DNA of 64,000 nt from Ariolimax columbianus (lineage: Eukaryota > Mollusca > Gastropoda > Stylommatophora > Arionidae). Positions 51,236-61,991 of the stretch are shown piece by piece. Every line of letters starts with the position of its first letter. Positions within the stretch are counted from its first letter, which is position 1. The position numbers were made by a program, and so were the translations under genes. A model generated the notes under the pieces. It was not told the origin of the DNA. It saw only the letters and a program-made list of their open reading frames with translations, and did not search any database. The stretch covers positions 82,238,941 through 82,302,940 of the forward strand of contig JAVGWX010000004.1 in the NCBI GenBank assembly GCA_036924085.1, read 5' to 3'.

Positions 51236-51609
51236 ACGAAGAGTCCAAAAGATTTATTAGGGCCAGATACATGACCAAATGGGAAACAAAACATACTGGC
51301 TACACAAAAAATGATGCCTATTACCAGTTGAACAGAAGAGAGCAGGTCGTGGTCTTCAGACTCCGCACAGGCCACAACAGACTGAGGTACCACCTATTCA
51401 ATAAACTGAAGATAGGTGGTACTGACGAATGCACCTGTGGGACAAGGAAAATGACAGCTGGACATCTGCTGCAAAATTGCCCGACATACGAGGACCAGAG
51501 AAAGCACATGTGGCCATCACCAGTGGCAACACAAGACAAGCTCTATGGCAGTGTCGACAGCCTCAGGATGACAGCTGCTTTCTTTGAACAAATTCAAGTT
51601 GACGTCTGA
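51230..51609 (+). pseudogene. RH1 copy 2 C-terminal Cys/His domain
   Basis: VTYEESKRFIRARYMTKWET, QVVVFRLRTGHNRLRYHLFN, ECTCGTRKMTAGHLLQNCPT (CxC...H...C retained), DSLRMTAAFFEQIQVDV and stop. Open from about 51236 to 51609. Confidence 0.88.
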
Positions 51610-51630
51610 CAGCGTACAAAGAAGAAGAAG

Positions 51631-51643
51631 AAACGTTGTGTTT
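51631..51643. repeat. 13 bp TSD, right, RH1 copy 2
   Basis: Exact repeat of 49243-49255 directly after the GAA tail. Confidence 0.92.
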
Positions 51644-51720
51644 CATAGATAAAGATTTTTTAAAAAGATTTTGTGCTTCCTAAATAAAAATACATTTCAG
51701 ATTGTTTGTTTTCCATATAA

Positions 51721-52017
<297 letters not shown>

Positions 52018-52999
52018 TAATATGGATCTCTGCAGCATTCTTCATTGAGAATAAGATTAAACTGCATAACCTACATACAAAATTAATGCAAATTTCCCTG
52101 CCGCTCCATTATTTGTCAGCACGTCACGTTTTTAACAATGGTTGTAGTAACTTGTAGACTCTGAGAGACCGTAACCTTTTTTTTTTTTTTTGAGGGTATA
52201 TTGATATTTGTTTGTGAGTAGAGAAATAATTGAATAAAGAATTTGCTGATATTATTGTTTTTGTTGTGTGTGTGCTACTTTCTGAGATACAAGAAGATGA
52301 AGGTGAAAATTTTGAACAATGACACAAACATAAACTCACCCTCCTTCAGGTGTCCATTGGTGGAAAATAAAAGTAGTTGACAACAGATTACCGATGTTTA
52401 CTGTAATTGTCGTATCTGTCCCATTCAGCTATAACCGTAGTTATTGTATCAAGATAAACAATCTAGACAGATCTACCTCAGAAAAATCCAGTGCAGAAAC
52501 TTGACTTCTTCATTCCCAACAACGGGTGAATTTTCAAATCCAAGCGGAAAACATAATCATTTCCAAATGCCTAAATCTATTGTCAAAATTGCTGTTGTTG
52601 GTATCTAACCGTACATTACGTAGGCCAGAGCTCTGCAATTAAAGAGTAGTATTGTTCAGACTATTTATATAAAGCTGTATGTTTTTAATTTGATTAGCAA
52701 GGCCGTGGCTATTAAGTCACACATCGGCGACCTACGCCATGTGATTTTTCTCTGCGTTCGCCATATCGGGGCGAAGAGAGTGGGGGAGGTCAAGAAACAC
52801 CTGGTGAAGTATGTTTTAACAGAAAGCCCATTCAGTCGTGGCCTCTTGGACTCAAGAGGGCAGCACAAAATAGGTATAGTTGGATAGGATTTGTTGTGGT
52901 CCTATGTTCCAAGGGGAATCAGACAGATAAATTATGATGATTACCTTTTTGCTATGGTAGGAGCATGGAATCACCGTTACAGTTGATATCCTCACAAGA

Positions 53000-53470
53000 A
53001 GTCTTTGTCAAGGCATGTACCTAGTTATACAGCAGTGGTTGCCTGTCTGAATAGATGGACAATGGAAAATACTGGGAGAGAAATCTACAAACGTATGGCC
53101 ATCCCAAATCCCAAAGACAACATCAACCTCCTGAAAAGGAGTGACCAAAGCACCATTTGGAAACAAATGGAACACTTTGTACAGAACTAAACAACAGCTT
53201 ACAAACACTTACAGATACCACTATATGGCATTGGGCCAAAGGGTGGGAGCCTATAAGCCGCTGGGTCAATAACCAACAGCAGTGGTTTCATTGGCTCATT
53301 GTTTTGAAAGATGATGTTGCCAGCTTCATGCACAACTTTACAAGAGCTGTAGGCTGGGTACAGTAGAGCTTCTAATACTTTATCCCCAACAGCAGTACCA
53401 GCTAGTTTCACTCTACTCCACCCGGAGTATAGTGGCACCTCTATAGATGACATACTTTAAGACGCTTGCA
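53000..53470 (+). pseudogene. RH4 LINE C-terminal relic
   Basis: ENTGREIYKRMAIPNPKDNI NLLKRSDQSTIWKQM (family pattern 'TG...Y..M..PNPKD.IN.L.R.DQS.IF.LRT'), then LTNTYRYHYMALGQRVGAYK in another frame. The Cys/His block is deleted. It is followed at 53395 by a repeat shared with 12.2 kb. Confidence 0.7.
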
Positions 53471-53560
53471 CCAAAGCACTTTGTCTGATTTTGAAGTGCT
53501 AATTTCTGTAGCCATTCGTAGACCTCTAGTACCATGCACAACTCTCTTTAGTCACCTATT
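53395..53560. repeat. dispersed repeat shared with 12.2 kb
   Basis: acccggagtatagtggcacc ... cttgcaccaaagcactttg ... aatttctgtagccattcg ... cacaactctctttagtcacc; see 12200-12370. Confidence 0.5.
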
Positions 53561-53563
53561 ACA

Positions 53564-53860
53564 TCTTTCTTCTTCTTCTTCGTTCATCCAAAGATCAAGG
53601 TCCTGGTTTCCCTTTCAAAGGGTACTGTTGTTTGTAAAGCTGATTTATCTCCATACAGCTTTGGTCTCATCTGTCTGGTGAGGCCAGTATTGTTCTCTCT
53701 CTTCCTGCATGAGTATGCAGTTTTGTAGGATGTGTTCCACAGTCATTGTATGACACCTGTCATTTGTCCCAATCTTCATTTTGTTGTAAAGATGACCTTT
53801 GAGTATTATTTCCAGTTCTCAGCCAGAAGATGACTTTCTCTTCTCTAATTTAAATCATCG
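53564..53860 (-). pseudogene. RH2 LINE C-terminus with GAA tail
   Basis: Reverse: ELEIILKGHLYNKMKIGTND RCHTMTVEHILQNCILMQEE REQYWPHQ, equivalent to the RH1 'RLRYHLFNKLKIGGTDECxCG...HLLQNCPTYEDQRxxMWP'. The first Cys pair is reduced to one Cys. The 3' end reads gatgaacgaagaagaagaag in reverse, a GAA tail. Confidence 0.75.
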
Positions 53861-54088
53861 TAGTAATAACTTTTTATGACATGCACGGAGGATGCTGTAG
53901 ACCAATTCTTTCCTCCGCAGCAAGGGGACCCCTGAATCCACTTTGGGAAATATTAGCTGTGAGACACCATATATCACCATCCCCTCCTTAACATAATCTA
54001 AGACCTCATGCAGTTCAGTATCAGCTATGAGACACACCTCATCCCTGATGGTAGTATCAGCCATGAAACACCCAATAACTATGGCCAT
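53855..54088 (-). CDS. unrecognised 77-codon ORF in HIPK intron
   Basis: An open reverse frame contains RDEVCLIADTELHEVLDYVK EG and RRKELVYSILRACHKK. A diverged repeat of its N-terminal part lies at 54085-54190 (DEVCLVSDTAVRDAVSEVVD). No domain recognised. Probably TE-derived because it abuts RH2 and lies in an intron on the opposite strand. Confidence 0.25.
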   Translation of the reverse strand: MAIVIGCFMADTTIRDEVCLIADTELHEVLDYVKEGMVIYGVSQLIFPKVDSGVPLLRRKELVYSILRACHKKLLLR

Positions 54089-54194
54089 CCAGCTTCACAT
54101 AATCCACGACCTCTGACACGGCATCCCTGACAGCAGTATCAGATACGAGACACACCTCATCCTTAATGGTGCTTCTGCTTTGCCTTCTTTACCC

Positions 54195-54472
54195 TAAAAG
54201 ATAAGCTTGCATCCCAAAAGCAAATTGCCACACTGGATATGATCGAAGACAATTACCCCAAACAATTGATCAGCTACAAGTTCTGTTAAGAATGGAGAAG
54301 TTGCTATTCATGTCTCTTATGCTGTAAACTATGGTGAGACACGTAGCATTCCCACTGGTAAATTTAGCTCTTAACTATACAGCTGAGGTTCAAGCACTTG
54401 GACAAGCTGCAAATATCATTTATAGCAACAATTCTGGCTGCCACCAGGTAATCATCTTCACAGATGCACTAT
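54195..54472 (+). pseudogene. RNase H-LINE fragment (RH2-like)
   Basis: MIEDNYPKQLISYKF-like start, then LALNYTAEVQALGQAANIIY SNNSG and HQVIIFTDALS: the Glu and third (Asp) catalytic blocks of RNase H. Interrupted at 54473 by the chimeric RT block, after which HQVIIFTDALS is repeated (54966-55003). Confidence 0.68.
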
Positions 54473-55052
54473 CAGTCCATTTCAGATTGTGTTTCCTAGA
54501 TACAAATTCCAACAAAATTTAGAATGAACAAATTGGATTACGTCAGAACAAGAGATGCAATATTCTGTTAAGGACTCCAGCAGATAAATATAGAGAATTA
54601 CAGAGATACGATTATATGTGTTTCATAGACTACAAAAAGGCCTTTTATGGAATTCAATGTGAGAAATTTATTACGTGTCCAGAAAAACAGTTATGGATGG
54701 AAAAGACAGAGTACTCAATCTATACAAGCAACAAACTGCCACTTTAAGATCTGGCAGGTTTTACTCACTAAAACGAAGAGAGCAACAAGGATGTGTACTG
54801 TCTCTTTGTCTGTTTGACATTTACACAGAACACATTTTTTTATGGATAGAGGAATTGTCTATCAGTGGAGTACCGATAGATAATCTCAGATATTAACATG
54901 AATATAATTACATGATGGAAGAGAACAATATTAGGACAATAAAAAAGGAAAGATACCTAGGACTTCCACCAGGTAATCATCTTCACAGATGCACTATCTG
55001 TGCTGCAGAATCTCAGGGGTGGTTAACTGCCGCACCTGAGGAATGAATTAAG
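54473..55052 (+). pseudogene. chimeric RT/RNase H block, copy 2
   Basis: YDYMCFIDYKKAFYGIQCEK, RVLNLYKQQTATLRSGRFYS, KRREQQGCVLSLCLFDIYTE HIF and ELSISGVPIDNLRY, then the second HQVIIFTDALS-type RNase H block ending LSVLQNLRGG. Near-identical to 48116-48725. A 33 bp direct repeat (ccaccaggtaatcatcttca cagatgcactatc) brackets it at 54439 and about 54967. Confidence 0.8.
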
Positions 55053-55510
55053 CAAGGTAGCTGTTAGAGAGGGTGCCATACTTCAGTGGCCATCTTCTCA
55101 CTGGGGTGTACCTTCGGAACGAGAAGGCTGCTAGTTTAAAAGAATGAAGGGGATTGGGAACAAGAAAACATGAGAGCTATCCAGGCTGTCAGAGGAGAAC
55201 AGAATCAATTTGATGAATATCACTCCCTGGACCGGCAGAAGCAGGTGACCCACATCAATCTGAACAAACACATGTACAAGCTTCGACTGCTTTACCACTG
55301 TGCACATGTGGACTAAGCGAATACACTGCTGAGCACATATTACAGAACAGTCCATGGTGCAGCCAGTTAAGGGAGATATACCGGTCCAACAATTCAGCAC
55401 TAAACTCAAAGCTATACTGAACTAAAGAGGATCTCTAAACAGTGATTGAGTTGTCTTTGAAACTCGTCGGTGTCAACATCAAAGATGCAATCATAAGAAG
55501 GGGAAGAAAC
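55053..55510 (+). pseudogene. RH2 LINE C-terminal and 3' fragment
   Basis: tacttcagtggccatcttct cactggggtgtac (WPSSHWGVP, the RNase H 'WVPSHC' region). Then DRQKQVTHINLNKHMYKLRL LYHCAHVD, gctgagcacatattacagaa cagtcc (AEHILQNSP), and an ataagaaggggaagaaac tail. Decayed but collinear with RH2. Confidence 0.68.
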
Positions 55511-55609
55511 AGCTTGCATCAAGGCTGATATAAGACAGTTAAGATTTAGATTAGTTACTAAAGGGCATGACAGCGGTTGCCAGGGGGACTAAAAAAACGA
55601 TACATAGAC

Positions 55610-55895
55610 ACTAACAGTTTCTTTGAATAATTTCTCTATTAATGTCGCTGCCTGGCAGATGCTTGCTCTGAACCGGTCAGCCTGGCGCACTCCCATCACT
55701 TATGGTCCTTGCATCGCTGAGCAGAGAACCATTACTGCGGCGCAGGAAAGTGAACTGCAGAAAAGGACATAATGCAAGATGGCCAAATTACTAACTCTGT
55801 TCATGTGTGCCCTACGTGCGGTAGAGTTTGTCACGCTCAGATCGGGTTTGTCAGTCAAATGCGGTTACATCTGAATAATCATGTATGATACTGTC
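55610..55895 (+). pseudogene. LINE C-terminus with C2H2-like zinc finger
   Basis: VAAWQMLALNRSAWRTPITY GPCIAEQRTITAA (the 'A.DR..WR....G......' end). Then SVHVCPTCGRVCHAQIGFVS QMRLH and stop at about 55888. CxxC and the final His remain, but the first zinc-binding His is Gln, so it is disabled. A related tail is at 58773-58841. Confidence 0.7.
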
Positions 55896-55899
55896 ATCA

Positions 55900-56505
55900 T
55901 GTTTGCTTGCGATGGGCAACTAAGTTACTAAAGGGCAAAGTGTACAATAAACTAGGAAATGAAGAATTAACCAAGATTGATTCATTTACTTTCCTCGGAA
56001 GCGCAGTTGGACAAGCTGGTAGAACAGACAAAGACATGAAAAACAGAGTGACCAAAGTCAGAATAGCCTTTGATAGCATAAAGAACATTTGGAAGTCTTT
56101 GCAGTACAGCACAAACCGCAAACTGAGGGTATGCAGAAGCTATGTACTTTCTGAGCTTCTGTAAGGTGCACTGGTGGATTGTTGTGTTTCCACACAACTT
56201 GTTTAAGTGAGATTCATATAATTTTCTGACCAAACACCACTACCAACTGAGAACTGCTTGACCAGATCAATCAAGACATGCACACACACACCAGTCAGCA
56301 CTGGAATTGGATCAACCATCTTCTAACAAGAGGACCTGACACCACCACCAGAGCCATCATGATATGGGCTCTAAAGGGAAGGTGAAAGGGCTGATCTAAA
56401 ACAGGTTTGGCAAAGAAAGAATTGCTATTGAAATGGACACAATGAATTAGAGCTCGAGCATCATGTGAAGGATTGTTTCCCACGAACTTTGGCAACATGA
56501 ACATT
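55900..56505 (+). pseudogene. LINE RT thumb and C-terminal fragment
   Basis: TKIDSFTFLGSAVGQAGRTD KDMKNRVTKVRIAFDSIKNI WKSLQYSTNRKLRVCRSYVL SELL (post-motif C to thumb). Then HTSQHWNWINHLLTRGPDTT TRA and IMIWALKGR, matching '+W+WIGHVLRR....TR.AL.W.P.GKR' ends. Open for 85 codons at 55907-56161. Confidence 0.75.
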
Positions 56506-56534
56506 GTCAGATGGTTTCAGTCACTTAAAACGAG

Positions 56535-56870
56535 AGTCTTCATCTGTTGGCTGTAAGTTTACTCTTTTGTGTGCCCTGAAAAGGATGTTAAGTGGCGGGT
56601 TGTTGTAGCTTTATTCACATCTCGAGCATGCTGATGCAGGTGTGCTGCGGTCCTCCAGGAGGATGTGCTATGCTTGGCTACATCTGCATGGCGCTCACTA
56701 CCACGGGGATCACATCTATCCACGTCTCGTCAACTATACTCCCTTGAAAATAGCCTCTTTCCAGGGACTGCTACATGGAAGAGAGTTTGTGGTCTTGGTC
56801 AGTGTATTGACCCTGATTTGACATTCTGGTCAGTATGTTGTGCCTGACTGCATTATCATCTCAGTTTCCC
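56535..56870 (-). mobile_element. SINE S2 copy
   Basis: Reverse: gtttactcttttgtgtgccc, tgaaaaggatgttaagtggc, cacatctcgagcatgctgat, cttggctacatctgcatggc, gcctctttccagggactgct, ggtcttggtcagtgtattga, and the duplicated 5' end (ctggtcagtatgttgtgcct gac) then tcagtttccc. Confidence 0.82.
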
Positions 56871-57139
56871 GCTAACCATCCTTAAATTGCTTAACATAGC
56901 AGAGCATACGGCTCATGCACTGATCCCTGTTAAACTTGTTTCAACATTTCAAGTTTCTGTGAATGTTTTCCCGAGGTAAAATTTGATGTTGGTTTGATGC
57001 TCGTGAAATTCAGACAACCAGAAAAACAGAAACACACAGATAAACAATCAACTACAGGACGATGAACAATCACAGCAGAAAAAAATGCAGGAAATGGGAG
57101 GTTACTTAAGAAAGTCATCACTTGGCAGCGCCACTGCCC

Positions 57140-57300
57140 GTTTTTCTTCTGCGTTCATTCTCAATCTCCCTCTATCAAGCTCTGAGCAGGGCTTTGTAAG
57201 TAGCAGGATGTAGTCCAGAGAACAGAATGCATTGTGTCCCTAGTTTACGATTTAACTCAGATATTTTCACTGTTTCGGGCCGACACATCCTGTATGAACT
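57140..57300 (-). mobile_element. SINE S1, short form
   Basis: Reverse: tttttcttctgcgttcattc, tcaatctccctctatcaagc, gggctttgtaagtagcagga, ctgtttcgggccgacacatc c. About 160 bp, same 5' boundary as the other short S1 copies. Confidence 0.78.
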
Positions 57301-57430
57301 GAAGAGATGGGATGAGACAGGAGATGAAACATGATGAGATGAGACAGAGGTGATGAGATAGGCGATGAAACATGATGAGATGAGACAGAGGATAGGAGAT
57401 AGGGTGAGATGAGGCAAAGATGAGACAAAT
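57301..57430. repeat. GA-rich short tandem repeat
   Basis: Two copies of gaaacatgatgagatgagac agaggtgatgagat-like sequence plus partial copies, immediately next to the 5' end of the S1 copy. Confidence 0.75.
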
Positions 57431-57836
57431 GAAATTACATTTTCATCATGAACTTAATGGTGCGGATGGAGTGGCGTCGCCATTGGTGACGTCGCCGTTG
57501 TTGGTATAGCTCACAACACAAACTTGCCTGTGTTCAGATTCATGAATCAGCAAGGTCATGTTCGTACCACTATGTGAAGTAACCCATTACAATTAAATGT
57601 GCTAATGTCAGATGCACTGTGTCAGTAGGTGTGAAACACAGTACAAGACACTTCACCCTAGGAAACAAGGTGAACAAGACAAGAAAACTAGTTGGTCTGT
57701 CTCATGTTTCTATTGTCACCTTACATTTTGATAGTGAGAAAATAGATTATTTACACTAACTTACTGTTTCTCCCTATCTACCATGTGGTTTGAGGCACAT
57801 TGCTAATGAAAGTATATATCTACTTTTGTTATACAG

Positions 57837-57923
57837 TTGCCAGAAGAGCATGAGCTAGAGACAAAGATCAAATCCAAAGAGGCTCGTAAATATATCTTCA
57901 ACTGCCTGGAAGATATCGGCCAG
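57837..57923 (+). CDS. hipk: HIPK kinase exon c
   Basis: 29 codons, phase 0: [20 protein letters not shown] then [23 protein letters not shown] is a HIPK signature in the C-lobe of the kinase. Acceptor cttttgttatacag, donor CAG/gtaagg. Intact. The following exon (family sequence continuing VN...DLE) is not recognisable in the remaining 6 kb and presumably lies beyond the window. Confidence 0.95.
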
Positions 57924-58239
57924 GTAAGGCGCAAAGATGTAAGTGATGACACCCTATTTGTTTGTTGTCCGATTATTAGTTAGATGTTGATAATGTGTTA
58001 TCTTGTTGATGGGAGCTGAAAAGCAGAATTTGAGGTTAACCAGTTGATGAATGCTGCGCAATGCCATTATTTATACTGATGGCTTGATGCTATGTAGTGG
58101 GAAATCAGGTTGGGACTTCTGTGCTGCAGTATGAGGTCAGCATTTGACAGCACTCTTTCCAGGGAAACTACTATTGACTATGAGGTCAGTAACAGAATCT
58201 CCAATGCCAGTGCTTCCTTTGGAATCAGAGGGGTCTTAG
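57924..58239 (+). other. start of HIPK intron after exon c
   Basis: gtaagg donor. First about 300 bp without recognised repeats apart from a local duplication (gactatgaggtcag / cagtatgaggtcag) near 58130-58185. The intron appears to continue to the end of the window. Confidence 0.5.
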
Positions 58240-58910
58240 TCTTGATAAAAAACTCAAAAGTCTAACAAGCCGCAGTGCTCCTCACTCTTCTGTATGCCAG
58301 TGAGACGTGGACTGGCCAGCAGACATGCTAGGAAAATAAACCACATCCATACAAGCTGCCTCTAGATTGTTGAGAATTCAGTTGCAGACAGCGAGATTCT
58401 CATGAACGCATAAATGTTGAGCATCCACACACTGTTGCAGAAGACCCAGATTAGGTGGACCAGTCTCTCTGTGTGCATGCCAGACAAATGCATCCACAAA
58501 CAACTAATGTATAGTGAGCTGAAAGAAGGCCTGCATCTAGTCGGTGGCTAAAAGAAGCGCTTCAGACTCCATCAAAGTATCTCTGACACACTTCAAAATT
58601 GATGCAAACGCATGGAAATGCCTCGCACAGGACCACAAGGCAGGGCATGGAACCACCATCAGATTCACCTCCATTGCTGAGAAATGCCGGGCCACCGAAG
58701 TCCAGACAAAAAAAACGCACTTTGCTTAAAGACAAAACAACTTAAATGCAAATGTCCAATTCTGACTTTAAATGCTACATTTGTGGAAGGGGTTTCCGTG
58801 CCAGAATTGGATTATACAGCCACATTCGAACTCGCCAGTGAAGTGCAACACAACATGTCTGTTTGCTGTTGTCATCCTCGCTTGCGATGGACGGCTATTA
58901 CTATGAGATC
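58240..58910 (+). pseudogene. LINE thumb to C-terminus with zinc-finger tail
   Basis: VLLTLLYASETWT-like (ctctTCTGTATGCCAGTGAGAC, frame shifted), IRWTS..., VAKRSASDSIKVSLTHFKID ANAWKCLAQDH (the 'RY.D..K.SL..F.I....WE..A.DR' series). The final frame is KCYICGRGFRARIGLYSHIR TRQ and stop (58773-58841). C-x2-C-x12-H is present; the second His is Arg. Confidence 0.78.
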
Positions 58911-59044
58911 AGGTTGTTGCTGAGCGAGCACACAGGACAACAACCAACATCCAGTATGAGAACGAAGATGGAGACAGTTACCTCAGCTCTGGGCTGGTTA
59001 TATAGGACCTCTTTAACTAGAGCAGTCATTTCCAATTCTTACAA

Positions 59045-59525
59045 ATGAGAGAAATGGAATACAATGGACCTAGAATAAACAGCTGCAGGACCTGTATTTT
59101 GCGGATAATATAGCCCTTTCTATCCCAAAGCCAAAGCCAAATGCAAAGGAAATTGGATAGACTGGATTATACCTTTAAACAGGTTGGTTTGAAGGTCCAT
59201 CAGAAAAAGACAAAAATAATAAGGGTCATTGCAGCAAACACAGAACCAATTAGCTGAGAGGAACACCACTGGAAAAGGTGAAGGTATTTACATACCTAGG
59301 AAGTATCATCAACAAGAAAGGATGAAACCCCCAGGGAAGGAGAGGCATAGGCAGAACAAGGAATGCATGGAGACGAGATCTGGAGGCGGAAGTAAAGAAA
59401 ACATGAAAAAGCTGAAAGGAAGTGGAAAAGATAGCACACAACAGAGCTGCCTGGCGAGGGCTGGTTGATGGCCTATACACCCCTGAGTGATAGAAGGCAA
59501 AAGAGACTTTGGAAAAGGACCGACT
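59045..59525 (+). pseudogene. LINE RT motif C to C-terminus (EN1-like)
   Basis: LYFADNIALSIPKPK (motif C; FADD is FADN), KQVGLKVHQKKTKI, LEKVKVFTYLGSIINKKG, NAWRRDLEAEVKKT and GLMAYTPLSDRRQKRLWKR. Internally deleted between the thumb and the 'WRR' end. Frameshifts throughout. Confidence 0.72.
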
Positions 59526-59789
59526 AACCTTTACGCTGCCACATAATTTTTTTCAGCATGTCACATTTTACCATGGTTGTTGACTTTGAGAATCTAATCA
59601 ACAGTACCAAAACAATAACGGCATATCTCTCCTTAGTGTCCCAGAGAAAGTCTACTCTAGGATACTGTAGCAGAGTCTAAGACGTCTAGCTGAGCCACAG
59701 ACGTGCGAGTGCAATGTGATTTCAAAGCAAACCAAATCACTAAAGACCTGGCAACTGAAAGAAAAAGCTATGCGATAAAATACACCCCT

Positions 59790-59962
59790 TTTTCTTGGAC
59801 CTGAAAAAGGCCTTTGATTTGAACCTGAAAAAAGGCCTTTGATTTGAACCTGGAAAAGGCCGTTGATTTGAACCTGAAAAAGGCATTTGATAAGGTTTCC
59901 TAGAGCAGGCTCTAAGAATGTCTAGAAAGGAAGAACATCCCAGCATCCTTTTTTCTTTTTCT
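59790..59962 (+). pseudogene. LINE RT motif A region, tandemly amplified
   Basis: Contains four successive copies of the RT motif A coding sequence: gacctgaaaaaggcctttga, gaacctgaaaaaaggccttt ga, gaacctggaaaaggccgttg a, gaacctgaaaaaggcatttg ataagg (59801-59897). The protein reads DLKKAFD-LNLKKAFD-LNLEKAVD-LNLKKAFDKV once the extra A is ignored. Unit about 24 bp. Interrupted at about 59963 by a reverse S1. Confidence 0.8.
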
Positions 59963-60128
59963 TCTTCTTCTTCTACGTTTGTTCTCTATCTCCCACTACC
60001 AAGCCCTAAACATGGCTTTGCAAGTAGCAGGATGTAGTCCGGAGAACGGAATGCGCTGTCGCTAGTTTACAGCCTGACTGCGATATTTGCACCTTTCGGT
60101 CCGACACATCCGTCTTCGACAGACCAGC
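59963..60128 (-). mobile_element. SINE S1, short form, inside a LINE
   Basis: Reverse: cttcttcttcttctacgttt, ctcccactaccaagccctaa, atggctttgcaagtagcagg, gactgcgatatttgcacctt, tcggtccgacacatccgtct tcgaca. Possible short TSD ccagca at 59940 and 60126. Confidence 0.82.
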
Positions 60129-60870
60129 AGTCTCGATCTGCTCGATACAGAGTTTCTAAAGACTTGCAGAAACTACATTAGGACAGAAAACAAATAGACA
60201 TATCTCCATATCTTATCATGCAACCCATGTATGAATTCAACAAAACCAGCTAGGAGAGGACCAAAAAGTGGGGTACATGAAGACGAGACCAGTCTCTATA
60301 TAGCTGAGCTGACATTCGTCTGAGGATGTGACTCTAATTACTAAATCAGATGCACATCTTCGAAATCTGGAAAGAGGAGCTGGAGAAGAGGGAGATGACC
60401 AATAGTACTTCAAGAACAGAAACCATTATACTGGACGAACAGGTCAAGCAGTTAAAATATTTTGGATCTGTAATAAACCAGAAGGGAGGTATCAAAGAAT
60501 AGTTAACGTCTCATAGAGCAGCAACTGGCAGACTTTTTCATGCCACAAATCATGAATTCTTCAACTAAAGAGAAATATATAAGAAAACTAAAATGACAGT
60601 ATACCATCTACGGATGTAAATCCTGGACAATGACTACAATCCTCTGAAATGAGGTATATAAGAAAGATGGTCCAAGTAACAAGATGAAACAAGGTCCACA
60701 ATCAGATGATACAGCCTAAACCTAGGCCTTGCAGAATTTAGTGGAGCAATCTCAATTTTGGTGGTTTGGCTGACTACAGAATTAAAGAAGACCAGCTCCC
60801 ATAACAGGCATAGAAAGCAGAGAGCCAAGGATGCAGGACGACACAAAATCTCTAGAATGATAATATAAGA
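60129..60870 (+). pseudogene. LINE RT thumb and C-terminal relic
   Basis: HIFEIWKEELEKREMTNSTS RTETIIL, DEQVKQLKYFGSVINQKGGI KE, TIYGCKSWTM (thumb LYG.E.W), then a run of degenerate frames to about 60860. Continues 59790-59962 across the S1 insertion. Confidence 0.7.
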
Positions 60871-61109
60871 TATTCTGTAAGGGATACTAGACTAGAACTA
60901 GGCCTAGAGGAAGACAGCGAAGATAATAGTATTGTGCTCTTACTGGATAGAAGAGGAGCGGCTAATTAAGTAAGTAAGTACCATTTCGAAGTTAAATTTG
61001 GCAAAGGAAGAACTTGACGAAGGTCATCGTCAAACAAAATGGTGCAAAAGTTCTCGATTAGAATTTGAAAAACATGTTTAGCTTTATTAGACAAATGTAA
61101 TCATCACTC

Positions 61110-61785
61110 AAAGTTGTCTGTACAACATGCAGTATGTGTTACCAGAAATTATACAAGATGTCACACAAATGGTTATTACACTACCACTGCCTCAAATGCC
61201 AGAGAGAGGGGTGTCTTTCTGCATACTAGGTCAGATGGGAGACTATTCAATCTAACCAGACTGCGAGCAAAAAGTAAGAGAAGGCAGACTGTCATTCGGG
61301 ATATGGTCTTCGCAGACGATGCTGCCGTGGTCATCCATGTGGAAGCCGAATTACAGATCCTCGTTAATAGGTTGGCAAAGTCCTGTGATCTGTTTGAACT
61401 CACTATCAGTGTACAAAAGACGAAAGTGGTGGCTCAGGGTGAAGATACTCCAAACATTGTCTTAAACTATAAAAATCTGGATGTAGTAAATCACATCAAC
61501 TACCTCGAATCTATCAACACAGACAACCTTTCACTGGACGCATAATTGCAAAAACGATTAGAGATGGCCTCATCAGCACTTGTCAGGCTCTCACAGAGAG
61601 TGCAGAATGGAGGATGGGCGAAGTATCAAAAGATTTCTTAATAGGAGAGCTGACCTCAGGCAGGCGCGACAAAGGCAGCCCCTTCCTTCGCTACAAAGAT
61701 GTTTGCAATCATGACCTGAAGGTGTTGGATATGAACACCTGTAACTGGGAGGAACTTGCCAAGGATAGACACGGCTGGAAGTAGG
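61110..61785 (+). pseudogene. LINE RT fragment with internal deletion
   Basis: RGVFLHTRSDGRLFNLTRLR AKSK, then IRDMVFADDAAVVIHVEAEL QILVNRLAKSCDLFELTISV QKTKVV (FADD catalytic pair intact), NLDVVNHINYLESINTDNLS LDA (post-motif C). The thumb is deleted near 61640 and the frame resumes GELTSGRRDKGSPFLRYKDV CNHDLK and NWEELAKDRHGWK, stop. Open for 143 codons at 61114-61545. Confidence 0.82.
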
Positions 61786-61977
61786 CTTCGTGTGTTGGTC
61801 TGCAGGCAGGGGAAGACAGGATGCATCAAGATGCAGACTCATAATGTTTGTGATGAAAGCAAGGTCAACAACTGACTGTCCCCTCTCTAGCGTGAAGTAC
61901 ATTGTCTCTTGAGACTGACATGATGCCAATCGATCATCTCAAATTGATGTGGAGTGTTTATTTTTTGCACTGAAGTT

Positions 61978-61991
61978 AACAAAATGTGATT
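61978..61991. repeat. 14 bp TSD, left, SINE S2
   Basis: aacaaaatgtgatt, repeated exactly at 62310-62323. Confidence 0.9.

Larger units (their letters stand above)
49256..51630 (+). mobile_element. RH1 non-LTR retrotransposon, copy 2 (2.4 kb)
   Basis: 2375 bp, 5'-truncated about 200 bp further upstream relative to copy 1. RT, RNase H and Cys/His tail are in the same order, ending in aaagaagaagaag. Perfect 13 bp TSDs. Sense orientation inside the HIPK intron. Internal deletions relative to copy 1 (for example about 300 bp between the RT thumb and RNase H, near 50675) explain its similar length. Confidence 0.93.
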
